A stretch of DNA of 51,748 nucleotides. Source: Candidatus Pacearchaeota archaeon. Lineage in GTDB: Archaea; Nanobdellota; Nanobdellia; Pacearchaeales; GW2011-AR1. Positions within the stretch are counted from its first letter, which is position 1. Every line of letters starts with the position of its first letter. The notes below the pieces were generated by a model. That model had not been told where the DNA came from. It worked only from the letters and a program-made list of their open reading frames with translations, and made no database searches. The translations under genes were made by a program, and so were the position numbers. The stretch spans positions 1 through 51,748 of the forward strand of contig JAGLQO010000004.1 in the NCBI GenBank assembly GCA_023136775.1, given 5' to 3'. Below, in pieces: positions 33,691 to 40,855 of the stretch.

Positions 33691-34661
33691 TTTGTCAAAT
33701 GTTTTGAAATTAATTTATCTAAAAAATTAACTAATTTTATTGCAAATTCCTCTCCGACTCTTGCAAAGATTGCAAATGCACTTGGATTTAGTAATTCGGC
33801 TTCTATAATATGCGGTTCATTATTATGATATGAAAAATCTATCCTGCTATACATTGTTGGATATTTCTTAGAAATTAAATTCATAATTCCTTTTGAGTAT
33901 TCAATTTCTTCTTCTGTTGGCTCATATTTAGAAACAATTCCACCAGCAGATTTGTTGCATCTAATTTCATTTTTATTGTCTGGATTTGGAACTTTTAATA
34001 CGGCATGACTATAATTATTTCCAATAAAGAACAAACTTTTTTCTCCTTCGCGTATTCCATTACAAAGCTCTTGTGCTACATAATTTTCAAGAGAATCTTC
34101 TAAATTTTTTATTTTATTTAGATCTTCTTTAAAATTAATTAATATTAATCCATCTCCCCTAGAAGCTATCTTTGGCTTTACTACAAATTTTTCTCCAGAT
34201 CCCACCCTATTTATTACATCTTTAACCTCATAAGCTTTACAAACTTTGGCATCATTCTCCATTAAATAATATAAGTGCTCCTTTGAAATATTCCACCTGA
34301 TTGTTTTAGGATTATTAATTATAAACGCTCCAGTTAATTCTATCTCATCTAGCATTCTATGAAATCTAGAAATATTCTCTGGCAACAAAAATCCCTCTTG
34401 TTTATATAAAAAAATAGCATCTTCAGGAGTTAATTTTTTAGGTTCTACAAATTTAGAGCTATTGTAATGATATGTATTTAAAAATATTTGATTTGAATAG
34501 TCATCCCAATTAACAAAATAAATATCATAATTTTTTTTCTCAAATTCTTTTATCCAAAAAGTATAATCATCTCCTCCAACTTTATTATCTACTACAAAAG
34601 TATTTGGAATTTTATCTTGATCTTTTCTGGACAATGTAAAATAAATAGACTTACGCATCAA
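33687..34661 (-). CDS. ATP-grasp ligase 2
   Basis: 324 aa. ATP-grasp features: KFVVKPKIASRGDGLILI (lysine and glycine-rich loop), ENYVAQELCNGI (hinge), YSRIDFSYHNNEPHIIEAEL and LLNPSAFAIF with the metal ligands at the end. It is clearly distinct from ligase 1 (little sequence similarity beyond motifs), so the two probably act on different substrates or steps. It overlaps the racemase gene by 11 bases and ligase 1 by four. The layout of glutathione-synthetase-like enzymes fits best. Confidence 0.82.
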   Translation of the reverse strand: MMRKSIYFTLSRKDQDKIPNTFVVDNKVGGDDYTFWIKEFEKKNYDIYFVNWDDYSNQIFLNTYHYNSSKFVEPKKLTPEDAIFLYKQEGFLLPENISRFHRMLDEIELTGAFIINNPKTIRWNISKEHLYYLMENDAKVCKAYEVKDVINRVGSGEKFVVKPKIASRGDGLILINFKEDLNKIKNLEDSLENYVAQELCNGIREGEKSLFFIGNNYSHAVLKVPNPDNKNEIRCNKSAGGIVSKYEPTEEEIEYSKGIMNLISKKYPTMYSRIDFSYHNNEPHIIEAELLNPSAFAIFARVGEEFAIKLVNFLDKLISKHLTK

Positions 34662-35520
34662 TTGGCTCTACAAAATTTACTTCTTCCAATACAGAACCCT
34701 CATCTTTTGAAAAAATACAGACAGCCTCTAGATCTTCTCCAAAATCATTAATATTCTTTGAAATTATAATTTCATTTGGAACAACAACATGATTAAATAA
34801 CTCTTCCATATCTAGGATTTCCGAATAACGAACAAGTTCATTTGCACAATTATTCATTGGATCATAAACCGAAATTTCAAAATGTGATTTATTTAAAACT
34901 AATGGAATTTCTGTACATCCTAAAACTAATGCCTCTGCCCCATTAACTATCATCATATTTCCCGCTTCAATAAGCAGTTTTCTTGGCTTTATTTTTTTTC
35001 CAGCTTTGATTTGATAAATAGAATCCATTACCAAATTCTCCTGATCTGTTCTTTCTAGTTTAACTACCTCTATTCCAACGAGATCAAAATATTTTTCATA
35101 AAGTTTTAAATCTATTGTTAAAGTTGTTCCCAAAATTCCTATTTTTTTCATACGTGGATTCTCTATTTTTATCTGCTTTACTAATAATTGAATCATATCA
35201 ATTATTGGAATAGAAACATGTCTTTGAACCTCTGGAAGAAGATAATGAACAGTATTACATGGAACAACGACACAATCTGCTCCCATTGATTCCAATACTC
35301 TACATGTCTTAACCATTTCTGGTATTGGGCTGATACTACTGTTCCCCGAAATATAATCAAGTCTACTTGGTATTTTAGAATTGCAATAATGAATAAAATT
35401 TATATTATCTTGATCTTTTTCTGCTGATTTACATCTAATTAAATATTCACAGAATTTATTTGATGCTTCTGGACCCAACCCACCCAAAACTCCTACCGTG
35501 TTCATTTTCATTTTTTCCAT
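34651..35520 (-). CDS. Aspartate/glutamate racemase
   Basis: 289 aa. The two catalytic cysteines are in VVVPCNTVHYL and LVLGCTEIPLV, and the opening is NTVGVLGGLGPEASNKF, as in aspartate racemases (PLP-independent). ATG 35505 (MNTVGVLGG) may be the real start; ATG 35520 adds five residues. The C-terminal 45 residues extend beyond the usual end. A TATA-like CTTATAAAG lies about 50-60 bases upstream on the minus strand. As first gene before two ATP-grasp ligases it most likely supplies D-Asp or D-Glu to them. Confidence 0.88.
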   Translation of the reverse strand: MEKMKMNTVGVLGGLGPEASNKFCEYLIRCKSAEKDQDNINFIHYCNSKIPSRLDYISGNSSISPIPEMVKTCRVLESMGADCVVVPCNTVHYLLPEVQRHVSIPIIDMIQLLVKQIKIENPRMKKIGILGTTLTIDLKLYEKYFDLVGIEVVKLERTDQENLVMDSIYQIKAGKKIKPRKLLIEAGNMMIVNGAEALVLGCTEIPLVLNKSHFEISVYDPMNNCANELVRYSEILDMEELFNHVVVPNEIIISKNINDFGEDLEAVCIFSKDEGSVLEEVNFVEPIDA

Positions 35521-35689
35521 TTTTAAATTTTTCTAATTTTTCCATTAGAATATCTCAAAAATGGGGGGTTTCTTTATAAGGTTAACGTTGAATTTTCAAG
35601 TAACAACAACATTTTTGATAAAAAAAAAGTCAAAAAATTATCTCAAATATAAAAAAGTTACATAACAACTCATAAAATTTACACAAGCT

Positions 35690-35792
35690 TTTGGGAGAAA
35701 TCGGGATCGCAAAAACTAGGGTTTTTGCTGAGCCATGCGTGTCGCAGAACCTCTGGTTCGGTTCTCCCAAACGAGAAGCGCAGAAGCGCTTC
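35690..35792. other. Multi-branched structured element
   Basis: An outer 10-bp stem, TTTGGGAGAA (35690-35699) with TTCTCCCAAA (35762-35771), encloses three hairpins: GCAAAAAC-TAGG-GTTTTTGC, GCG-TGT-CGC and GAACC-TCT-GGTTC. A further perfect hairpin, GAAGCGC-AGAA-GCGCTTC, follows at 35775-35792. Either a small structured RNA or a more distant member of the hairpin-repeat class. It lies in a 770-base region with no intact protein gene between the racemase and the UPF0316 gene. Confidence 0.5.
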
Positions 35793-35879
35793 CCGAGATG
35801 ACTCTGCTCGCAAAATGTATTAAATAATTTAATAAAAAAATCAGAATTCTACTACCATCTTGGCTTATACGCTCAAAAG

Positions 35880-35952
35880 CGCCCGGAAGAGGACTCGAAC
35901 CTCCGACATCACGATTAACAGTCGTGCGCTCTACCTGCTGAGCTATCCGGGC
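35880..35952 (-). tRNA. tRNA-Asn (anticodon GUU)
   Basis: Reverse strand reads GCCCGGATAGCTCAGCAGGT and onward. Acceptor stem GCCCGGA/TCCGGGC (7 bp), D-arm GCTC/GAGC, anticodon stem CACGA/TCGTG with loop CTGTTAA (anticodon GTT), five-base variable loop and T-arm with TTCGAGT. The discriminator is G. No CCA is encoded, in keeping with the CCA-adding enzyme at 47742. No intron. It is the expected substrate of the AspRS/GatCAB route if that AspRS is non-discriminating. Confidence 0.97.
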
Positions 35953-35989
35953 TTCCTATTTAGTAATTTAAATCGTTTTTAAACTTTGT

Positions 35990-36189
35990 TTATTTGTAAT
36001 TTAATACTTGTGCAAACTCATCAAGACCTACCAAAAGACAATCTTCAATAACTTTATAATATTTTTTCAAAGACTCGGAAATTATAACATAAACTTCATA
36101 CTTCTCCCTTAAATAAGAAATCTATAGGAGCCTTCTTTTTCTACTAAAGATTTTAGAAATTTCTCCTGATCTTTTAATCTAATGAACAT
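35990..36189 (-). pseudogene. Frameshifted small gene remnant beside tRNA-Asn
   Basis: From ATG 36189 one frame reads MFIRLKDQEKFLKSLVEKEG and SYRFLI, then stops. Shifting frame at that point continues REKYEVYVIISESLKKYYKV and IEDCLLVGLDEFAQVLNYK to a stop at 35990. Both halves have normal helical composition and together make about 66 residues. Family not recognised. Confidence 0.4.
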
Positions 36190-36228
36190 TAAAGAATATG
36201 TCAGCCAAATTATATAAATTTTATCTTT

Positions 36229-36241
36229 CCTGCTGAGCTAT
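36229..36241. repeat. 13-base copy of the tRNA-Asn D-arm region
   Basis: CCTGCTGAGCTAT is identical to 35934-35946 inside the tRNA gene and has the same orientation. It may be a trace of integration or of tRNA-gene duplication. Confidence 0.45.
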
Positions 36242-36290
36242 AAAAGCATAATCAATAGAAAATAATTTTGTTTCTGAAAATGACGATTAG

Positions 36291-36863
36291 TTACTTTCTT
36301 TTCTTAATCATCTTTAAAGAGAATTTTTTGGGATTATTTATCTGTTCAAAATCTCTGACTACTCTCATATCTTCAATGGAATAAAATGCCTTGGGATTTG
36401 TTTCGTTTACTATGTCTAGAAACTTTTTTACTTTCTTTCTATCTACGACAGAAAGAATAATTGAAACTTTTTTCTTTTCTTTTCCAGATTCTCCATTTGC
36501 AATAGTTATAGGGTAACCACTATTCTTTAAATTTTCAAGAAGTTCTTTATCGTTTCTTCTGACAACTAATCTTATCATCACCTTTCCAATGGAAAATTTT
36601 TCGTCCATAAACATACCCAGATAAGTTCCAGCAGAAAAACCTAATGCATAAATAATATAGAGCCAAAAACTATTCATATTTTCCATAAGTTTTCCCATTG
36701 CAATAACCCAAACAAGAATTTCGAAAAACCCTAAAATAGGTGCTAAGTTTTTATGACCCTTATTTACAAAAATCATCCTAACTGTTCCGATACTAACATC
36801 TGCAATACGTGAAAGAAATATCAGCAACGGGATTACAATGTAATTAAAATATACAGTTTCCAT
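36291..36863 (-). CDS. UPF0316-family membrane protein (DUF2179-like)
   Basis: 190 aa. Three N-terminal transmembrane helices (VIPLLIFLSRIADVSIGTVR, ILGFFEILVWVIAMGKL, YIIYALGFSAGTYLGMF), followed by a soluble domain with VRRNDKELLENLKNSGYPIT and SIILSVVDRKKVKKFLDIV. The combination and the ADVSIGTVRMIFVNKG signature are those of UPF0316. Function not established; the soluble domain resembles small ligand-binding folds. Standing alone after the ribosome-assembly KH gene, with 140 bases between. Confidence 0.85.
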   Translation of the reverse strand: METVYFNYIVIPLLIFLSRIADVSIGTVRMIFVNKGHKNLAPILGFFEILVWVIAMGKLMENMNSFWLYIIYALGFSAGTYLGMFMDEKFSIGKVMIRLVVRRNDKELLENLKNSGYPITIANGESGKEKKKVSIILSVVDRKKVKKFLDIVNETNPKAFYSIEDMRVVRDFEQINNPKKFSLKMIKKRK

Positions 36864-37002
36864 CGAAGCTTAGTTGCTATTTGCTTTTTAAATTTTCCTA
36901 CAACTCAGCGCTATCCAGAATAAGAAATCTCTCAACATAAATTCGAAGAATCCATCAAAATCTTACACGTAAAAAATCTATTCCGGACAGAGCCTATAAC
37001 TC

Positions 37003-37602
37003 TTATTCTAGCTCTTTTTCTATTCTTGCCAATTCTTCTTCGGTGATTGGATCGGAATCATCATCCTCTTCGATATCTATATCTTTAACACCTTCTTTTA
37101 ACCCTAAATCATCTCTGTCAAATTTTCCCCTAGAAGCGTTTTGCTTTTCCAGGTAAGCGAATACATTTCCGTGTTTTGCTCCTTGAATTAAAGATTCTAT
37201 TCCTTGAACTACTGCATCTAGATGATCTGAATCTACAATTACTCCGACGGTATTTCCGCTTATTACTATTTCTGAACCTGTTAAATTTTCGATTGTCTTT
37301 CTAGCCTTTCCGCCAGTTCCAATTAATCTTGCTCTAACATCTTTTAGATTCTTTCTTCTTGTGTGCTCTTTTACTTCTATGAACTCTAACACAAAATCTT
37401 CGTTTGTTAAAAGCAAAGCGTCGTCTACACAAAAACCAAAATCTAATGCATGAACTACTTTTTCCACTAAGAATTCTGTTAGCTCATTTCCCTTTAGTCT
37501 AATTGAACCTTTTCCGAAGCTGATTTTTATTTTTGTCTTATTTTCAATTGCGGGAACTGCTTTTTTTATCTTTCTCATATTTTGAACTTTTACGTCTCTC
37601 AT
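37003..37602 (-). CDS. KH-domain ribosome-assembly protein, Pno1/Dim2 type
   Basis: 199 aa with two KH-like units. The second has the loop RLIGTGGKARKTIENLTGSE followed by SGNTVGVIVDSDHLDA, the canonical archaeal Dim2/Krr1 sequence. It binds near the 3' end of pre-16S rRNA during small-subunit maturation. The C-terminus is acidic (DIEEDDDSDPITEEELAR). ATG 37578 is an alternative start. Lies among aIF1A and aIF2-beta genes, fitting a translation cluster. Confidence 0.92.
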   Translation of the reverse strand: MRDVKVQNMRKIKKAVPAIENKTKIKISFGKGSIRLKGNELTEFLVEKVVHALDFGFCVDDALLLTNEDFVLEFIEVKEHTRRKNLKDVRARLIGTGGKARKTIENLTGSEIVISGNTVGVIVDSDHLDAVVQGIESLIQGAKHGNVFAYLEKQNASRGKFDRDDLGLKEGVKDIDIEEDDDSDPITEEELARIEKELE

Positions 37603-37632
37603 ATTATTATTATTGTTTGGAAGTTTATAATT

Positions 37633-38175
37633 TTATTGATGCACTCTGAAAAACTCTGCATAATTTCCATATTCCATTGGAATACAGTCTAAAGTATGAT
37701 TATAAATATGACCCTCTCCCCATTTTGAATTAATATATATATCTTCTTCAATCTTATCTACAATCCCCCAATGTGTCACATTTTTCAGATTAAAATACAT
37801 AACAATAGAACCTCTTTCTGGTTTTGGAATCCACTGAATATCTGGTAAATCTTCGAACCTTAATTTATTAGCCACATCGTTACCTTCTCTCCAACTATAT
37901 TTATATAAACCTACATTATCAAAAGCCCAATCTCTACAGTCATAATAAGGAACTCCCATTGAGCTATAATTAGAAGCGTCTTCTAATAAATTTAATTCAA
38001 CTCCCTCTGGTTTTTTGAATAACGAAGAATATAGACCATTTTGAGAATCAAGGAAGCATGTGAAAAGATCAACCCTAGTTCTAATATCAATGGAACTTGA
38101 AAGTAATATTGAGTTTCTATTATTAGAAAAAACATCTCTTTCCTCAAAATGCTTATTATTTGTTCCGATTTCCAT
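37633..38175 (-). CDS. NlpC/P60-like papain-fold hydrolase
   Basis: 180 aa. The probable catalytic cysteine is in YYDCRDWAFDNV, the histidine in VTHWGIVDKI, and the third polar residue in INSKWGEG; PERGSIVMYF precedes the histidine as in CHAP and NlpC/P60 enzymes. No signal peptide or membrane segment is visible, so it works in the cytoplasm or is exported otherwise. Members usually cleave cell-wall peptides or related amide bonds; an archaeon without murein raises the question of substrate. Inserted between the KH gene and aIF1A. Confidence 0.65.
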   Translation of the reverse strand: MEIGTNNKHFEERDVFSNNRNSILLSSSIDIRTRVDLFTCFLDSQNGLYSSLFKKPEGVELNLLEDASNYSSMGVPYYDCRDWAFDNVGLYKYSWREGNDVANKLRFEDLPDIQWIPKPERGSIVMYFNLKNVTHWGIVDKIEEDIYINSKWGEGHIYNHTLDCIPMEYGNYAEFFRVHQ

Positions 38176-38211
38176 AATTAACCTAGAAATATTCTTGATC
38201 TATTAACCTGA

Positions 38212-38568
38212 TTAGAATTCTGAATCATCTGTTGTGAGCTTGCCCATTTGTTTCAACTTGGTCACTTGATTTGGAGTATATTTAAATAAGACATCTCCTT
38301 TATCATCGTCAAATTCCCATGGTTCGATAATTATTGCGTCGCCTTCTCTTAACCACAACCCTCTTCGCTTACTTCCTGGAACTCTGCAGTTTCTTGTTTT
38401 TCCGTCCATGCAAGATACGAACATTCTACTCGCTCCGCACCTTTGTGTTATGATTCCAATTACTTCTCGTCCGTGTGGTAACTTGACTCTTACTGGTCCT
38501 TCGAAACCTGGTACAAAAACTTTCGCTTTGTTTTTCTTGGATTTGTCTTTAAATTTGCTAAATGCCAT
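38212..38568 (-). CDS. Translation initiation factor aIF1A
   Basis: 118 aa, S1-like OB fold. Signatures: EGPVRVKLPHGREVIGIITQ, GASRMFVSCMDGKTRNCRVP, GLWLREGDAIIIEPWEFDDD. Binds the A site of the small subunit with aIF1 and promotes scanning-independent start selection in archaea. The basic N-terminus (KFKDKSKKNKAKVF) is lysine-rich, as usual. Confidence 0.96.
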   Translation of the reverse strand: MAFSKFKDKSKKNKAKVFVPGFEGPVRVKLPHGREVIGIITQRCGASRMFVSCMDGKTRNCRVPGSKRRGLWLREGDAIIIEPWEFDDDKGDVLFKYTPNQVTKLKQMGKLTTDDSEF

Positions 38569-38645
38569 TATTGGTTAAATCGAAATCTACTTTTAAAACT
38601 ATGTGTAACGATTTAGAGTTGGTAGCATAACTAGTTGGTAGTCTG

Positions 38646-38701
38646 GGTGGTTGGTGTGTCGGGTGGTTGGTGTGTCGGGTGGTTGGTGTGTCGGGTGGTT
38701 T
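38646..38701. repeat. 16-bp tandem repeat
   Basis: GGTGGTTGGTGTGTCG is repeated three times exactly, plus half a unit. It is G/T-rich on this strand and lies within a 417-base region without a gene, between aIF1A and the DUF424 gene, which also includes a CACGGATTTACACGGAT cluster (38741-38757). Confidence 0.9.
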
Positions 38702-38772
38702 GCTTTGGGAGTTTTTGCTATTTTTATTGCTCACGGATTTACACGGATGAGTTCCTCATTCACGGATTTTTT

Positions 38773-38985
38773 GTTTTGGGAGTGATGGAGCGAATGATAA
38801 TTTGTGATTAAATGGGCTTCGCGTTGCAACTGAGAGAATGAGATGAACGTAGTGTTTTGCCTGAGTGAATGTAGCGGAATGAAAGAGCACGTAAAAGTGT
38901 ACCCTCTAAATAAGCAATACTTTGATTGCATCTTAATTGGGCAAGAGAGACTTATGTGATACGAGAAACGTAAGCTTCTCTAAAT
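38773..38985. repeat. Mosaic intergenic repeat (family 2), copy
   Basis: GATTAAATGGGCTTCGCGTT and GCAACTGAGAGAATGAGATG match the 45776-45820 copy (22 of 24 bases in the second block). It ends in ACGAGAAACGTAAGCTTCTC near the stop of the DUF424 gene. The 61-66 aa ORFs here follow the repeat and are not called. Confidence 0.55.
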
Positions 38986-39291
38986 CTATAATAAAACTAA
39001 TCCGAAGGGGATGCCTTCGATGTGAATTATTCCCTCGTCTTTTACTATACCTAATTTTTTTGCTAAAGCTACGGATTTTTCTCCTACAAAATTGAATGTT
39101 GCGTCTTCGTTGGAGCATCGAATGATTTGATTTTCGGCTTGTTCCTCGGTCATTTCTTCTCCGTCAAAAAATTGAGTACTAATATCTAAAGCCCGTTTTC
39201 CCTCATGTAATTTTCGTCCGAACACATCTTTATCACATACAGCTACCACCCACCGATATGATTCATGAACTTTTAGTAATATTTCACCCAT
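38986..39291 (-). CDS. DUF424-family protein
   Basis: 101 aa, archaeal DUF424: VAVCDKDVFGRKLHEGKRAL, then LDISTQFFDGEEMTEEQAEN and KLGIVKDEGIIHIEGIPFGL. The fold is compact alpha/beta. Archaeal members are usually found near translation genes, as here beside aIF1A and aIF2-beta. Biochemical role unknown. Confidence 0.88.
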   Translation of the reverse strand: MGEILLKVHESYRWVVAVCDKDVFGRKLHEGKRALDISTQFFDGEEMTEEQAENQIIRCSNEDATFNFVGEKSVALAKKLGIVKDEGIIHIEGIPFGLVLL

Positions 39292-39380
39292 ATAGTAGAA
39301 TAAAAAATTTGGTTTATAAAACTGTCTTTAAAAATCTTCTACGCGACAAGAAACAATCCGCGTTAAATAAAAAAAATCAA

Positions 39381-39407
39381 AGCCCCTTTTCTCCCTAATT
39401 AGGGGCT
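39381..39407 (-). terminator. Hairpin after the DUF5679 gene
   Basis: AGCCCCT and AGGGGCT form a 7-bp GC-rich stem 14-40 bases beyond the stop of the 39421 gene. Read on the minus strand it is followed by TTTGATTTTTTTTATTT, a good termination signal. Confidence 0.7.
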
Positions 39408-39420
39408 GTTGAATATAAAA

Positions 39421-39615
39421 TTAATAAGCTTTTTTAGCTTCACCGTCAGATATTGCCTTTTCAGCGTTATCCTTAGACATGATTCTACACATGCCGCATC
39501 CGCAAACAGAACATTTTCCCTTAGCCATATATCCGCCTCGAGATGTCATGTGCATTTCTGCATCTTTCATTTCCTTATTCTCTTTACATTTCATACATCT
39601 TCCTTCAATTGCCAT
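39421..39615 (-). CDS. DUF5679-like zinc-ribbon protein
   Basis: 64 aa. Two cysteine pairs (GRCMKCKENK and GKCSVCGCGM) bracket a short beta region, EMHMTSRGGYMAKGK, typical of the DUF5679 small zinc ribbon (C-x2-C...C-x2-C). A Shine-Dalgarno sequence AAGGAGGA is seven bases upstream. Directly downstream of aIF2-beta, 27 bases away, probably cotranscribed; a nucleic-acid or ribosome-related role is likely from context. Confidence 0.82.
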   Translation of the reverse strand: MAIEGRCMKCKENKEMKDAEMHMTSRGGYMAKGKCSVCGCGMCRIMSKDNAEKAISDGEAKKAY

Positions 39616-39642
39616 ATTTTTCCTCCTTGTAATTTAGTTTGT

Positions 39643-40044
39643 CTAAATTTTATGCACTTCGTGTTTCTCACCACATGCTAAACATCTAACGAATAATCTT
39701 TGACCCTCGTCGTCTAATTCAGTATCTGGTTTTCCACATTTAGTACAAATTACATACCTTTGAACATACTTCTCAATCTTATCATTAATAACTTGGCTTG
39801 ATAATTTTCTAGATAGAATAAGCCTATCTCGGTTAATCTCGCATTGACTCGCCAATTCTTTACTTAAATATTTCATTAAATGAACTGGGGTCCTTCTCGC
39901 ACACGCTGCCACTTGAGTAAAATTTGAAACTATCGTCCTAATTCCCTCGTGATGCCCCTTTACTTTTAAAATTTCAAAACGTTCTGACTCTTCAGTTACT
40001 TCGACATTTTCATACGCTGAGTCCAATAATTCTTCATAATTCAT
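39643..40044 (-). CDS. Translation initiation factor aIF2 beta subunit
   Basis: 133 aa. Domain order as in the family: an N-terminal helix (YEELLDSAYENV), the central alpha/beta core (KGHHEGIRTIVSNFTQVA and HLMKYLSKELAS) and a C-terminal zinc ribbon (VICTKCGKPDTEL, VRCLACGEKHEV). Part of the heterotrimer that carries initiator tRNA. A normal archaeal length is about 135-145 aa. Confidence 0.96.
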   Translation of the reverse strand: MNYEELLDSAYENVEVTEESERFEILKVKGHHEGIRTIVSNFTQVAACARRTPVHLMKYLSKELASQCEINRDRLILSRKLSSQVINDKIEKYVQRYVICTKCGKPDTELDDEGQRLFVRCLACGEKHEVHKI

Positions 40045-40165
40045 AAAATACCAAGCCTCAGTTCCTTTATAAAAATAACCACAATAAAAACAACACCAAA
40101 AAACTTATAAATTGAATAAAACTTCGTATAGTATAAATTCTTGAGTTCTCTCGAGTGATTCTAAA

Positions 40166-40831
40166 ATGGATGCAGATTTAAAAAACAATATATTAAGTAC
40201 AGGTACGAGCTTAGTTGGAATTATATGCAAAGACGGCATAGTTATGGCTGGAGACAGAAAAACTACAGCTGGAGGACATATTGTTATGAGTAAAAATACA
40301 CAAAAAGTTTGTCCTGTTAATGATTATTTAGTAATTTCTGGAACTGGAACAGCGTCTGATATTGAAGTTGCAAAAAAACTAATTAGAGCTCAACTTAAAC
40401 TTAAAGAACTTCGGGATAAAAAAAAGGCAACTGTTAAAGAAGCTGCAAATTTAATTGCTGCATCAAATTATAGAAACATTAGACAACCTTCTATGATTCC
40501 GTTCATGGCTGGATTAATGGTCGGTGGAGTTGATGAAGACGGAAAAACCGAGCTTTATTCTGTTGAACCAGCTGGAAGTACTATGAAAGTTGAAGACTTT
40601 GACGCTAATTTTAGTTCAGGAATGCCTTATATTCTCGGTATGATGGAAAAAACTTATAAGAAAGATTTGACTATGGAAGAGGGAATCGAAATGGCTATTG
40701 ATGCAATTAAGGCATCTAGTGAGAGAGATACAGCATCTGGTTGTGGAATTGATGTATTCAAGATTACAAAAGATGGTATTGAGCATATCTCTAAAAGACG
40801 AATGGAAAAAGAATACAAAGAGCATGATTAA
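40166..40831 (+). CDS. psmB: Proteasome beta subunit
   Basis: 221 aa. A short propeptide, MDADLKNNILSTG, precedes the catalytic Thr14 (STG/TSLVGI), which becomes N-terminal after self-cleavage. Lys near residue 46 (GDRKTTAGG), Asp and Ser (ASGCGIDVF) positions of the Ntn hydrolase are present. Forms the inner rings of the 20S proteasome. The alpha subunit is not in the window. fttA follows 24 bases downstream; the two are likely cotranscribed. Confidence 0.96.
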   Translation: MDADLKNNILSTGTSLVGIICKDGIVMAGDRKTTAGGHIVMSKNTQKVCPVNDYLVISGTGTASDIEVAKKLIRAQLKLKELRDKKKATVKEAANLIAASNYRNIRQPSMIPFMAGLMVGGVDEDGKTELYSVEPAGSTMKVEDFDANFSSGMPYILGMMEKTYKKDLTMEEGIEMAIDAIKASSERDTASGCGIDVFKITKDGIEHISKRRMEKEYKEHD

Positions 40832-40855
40832 TTTTAAATTAATTTAAATTTTCAA

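Noticed and set aside
38646-38701. CRISPR array
   Set aside because: 16-bp units are directly adjacent without spacers and no cas genes are present; it is a simple tandem repeat.
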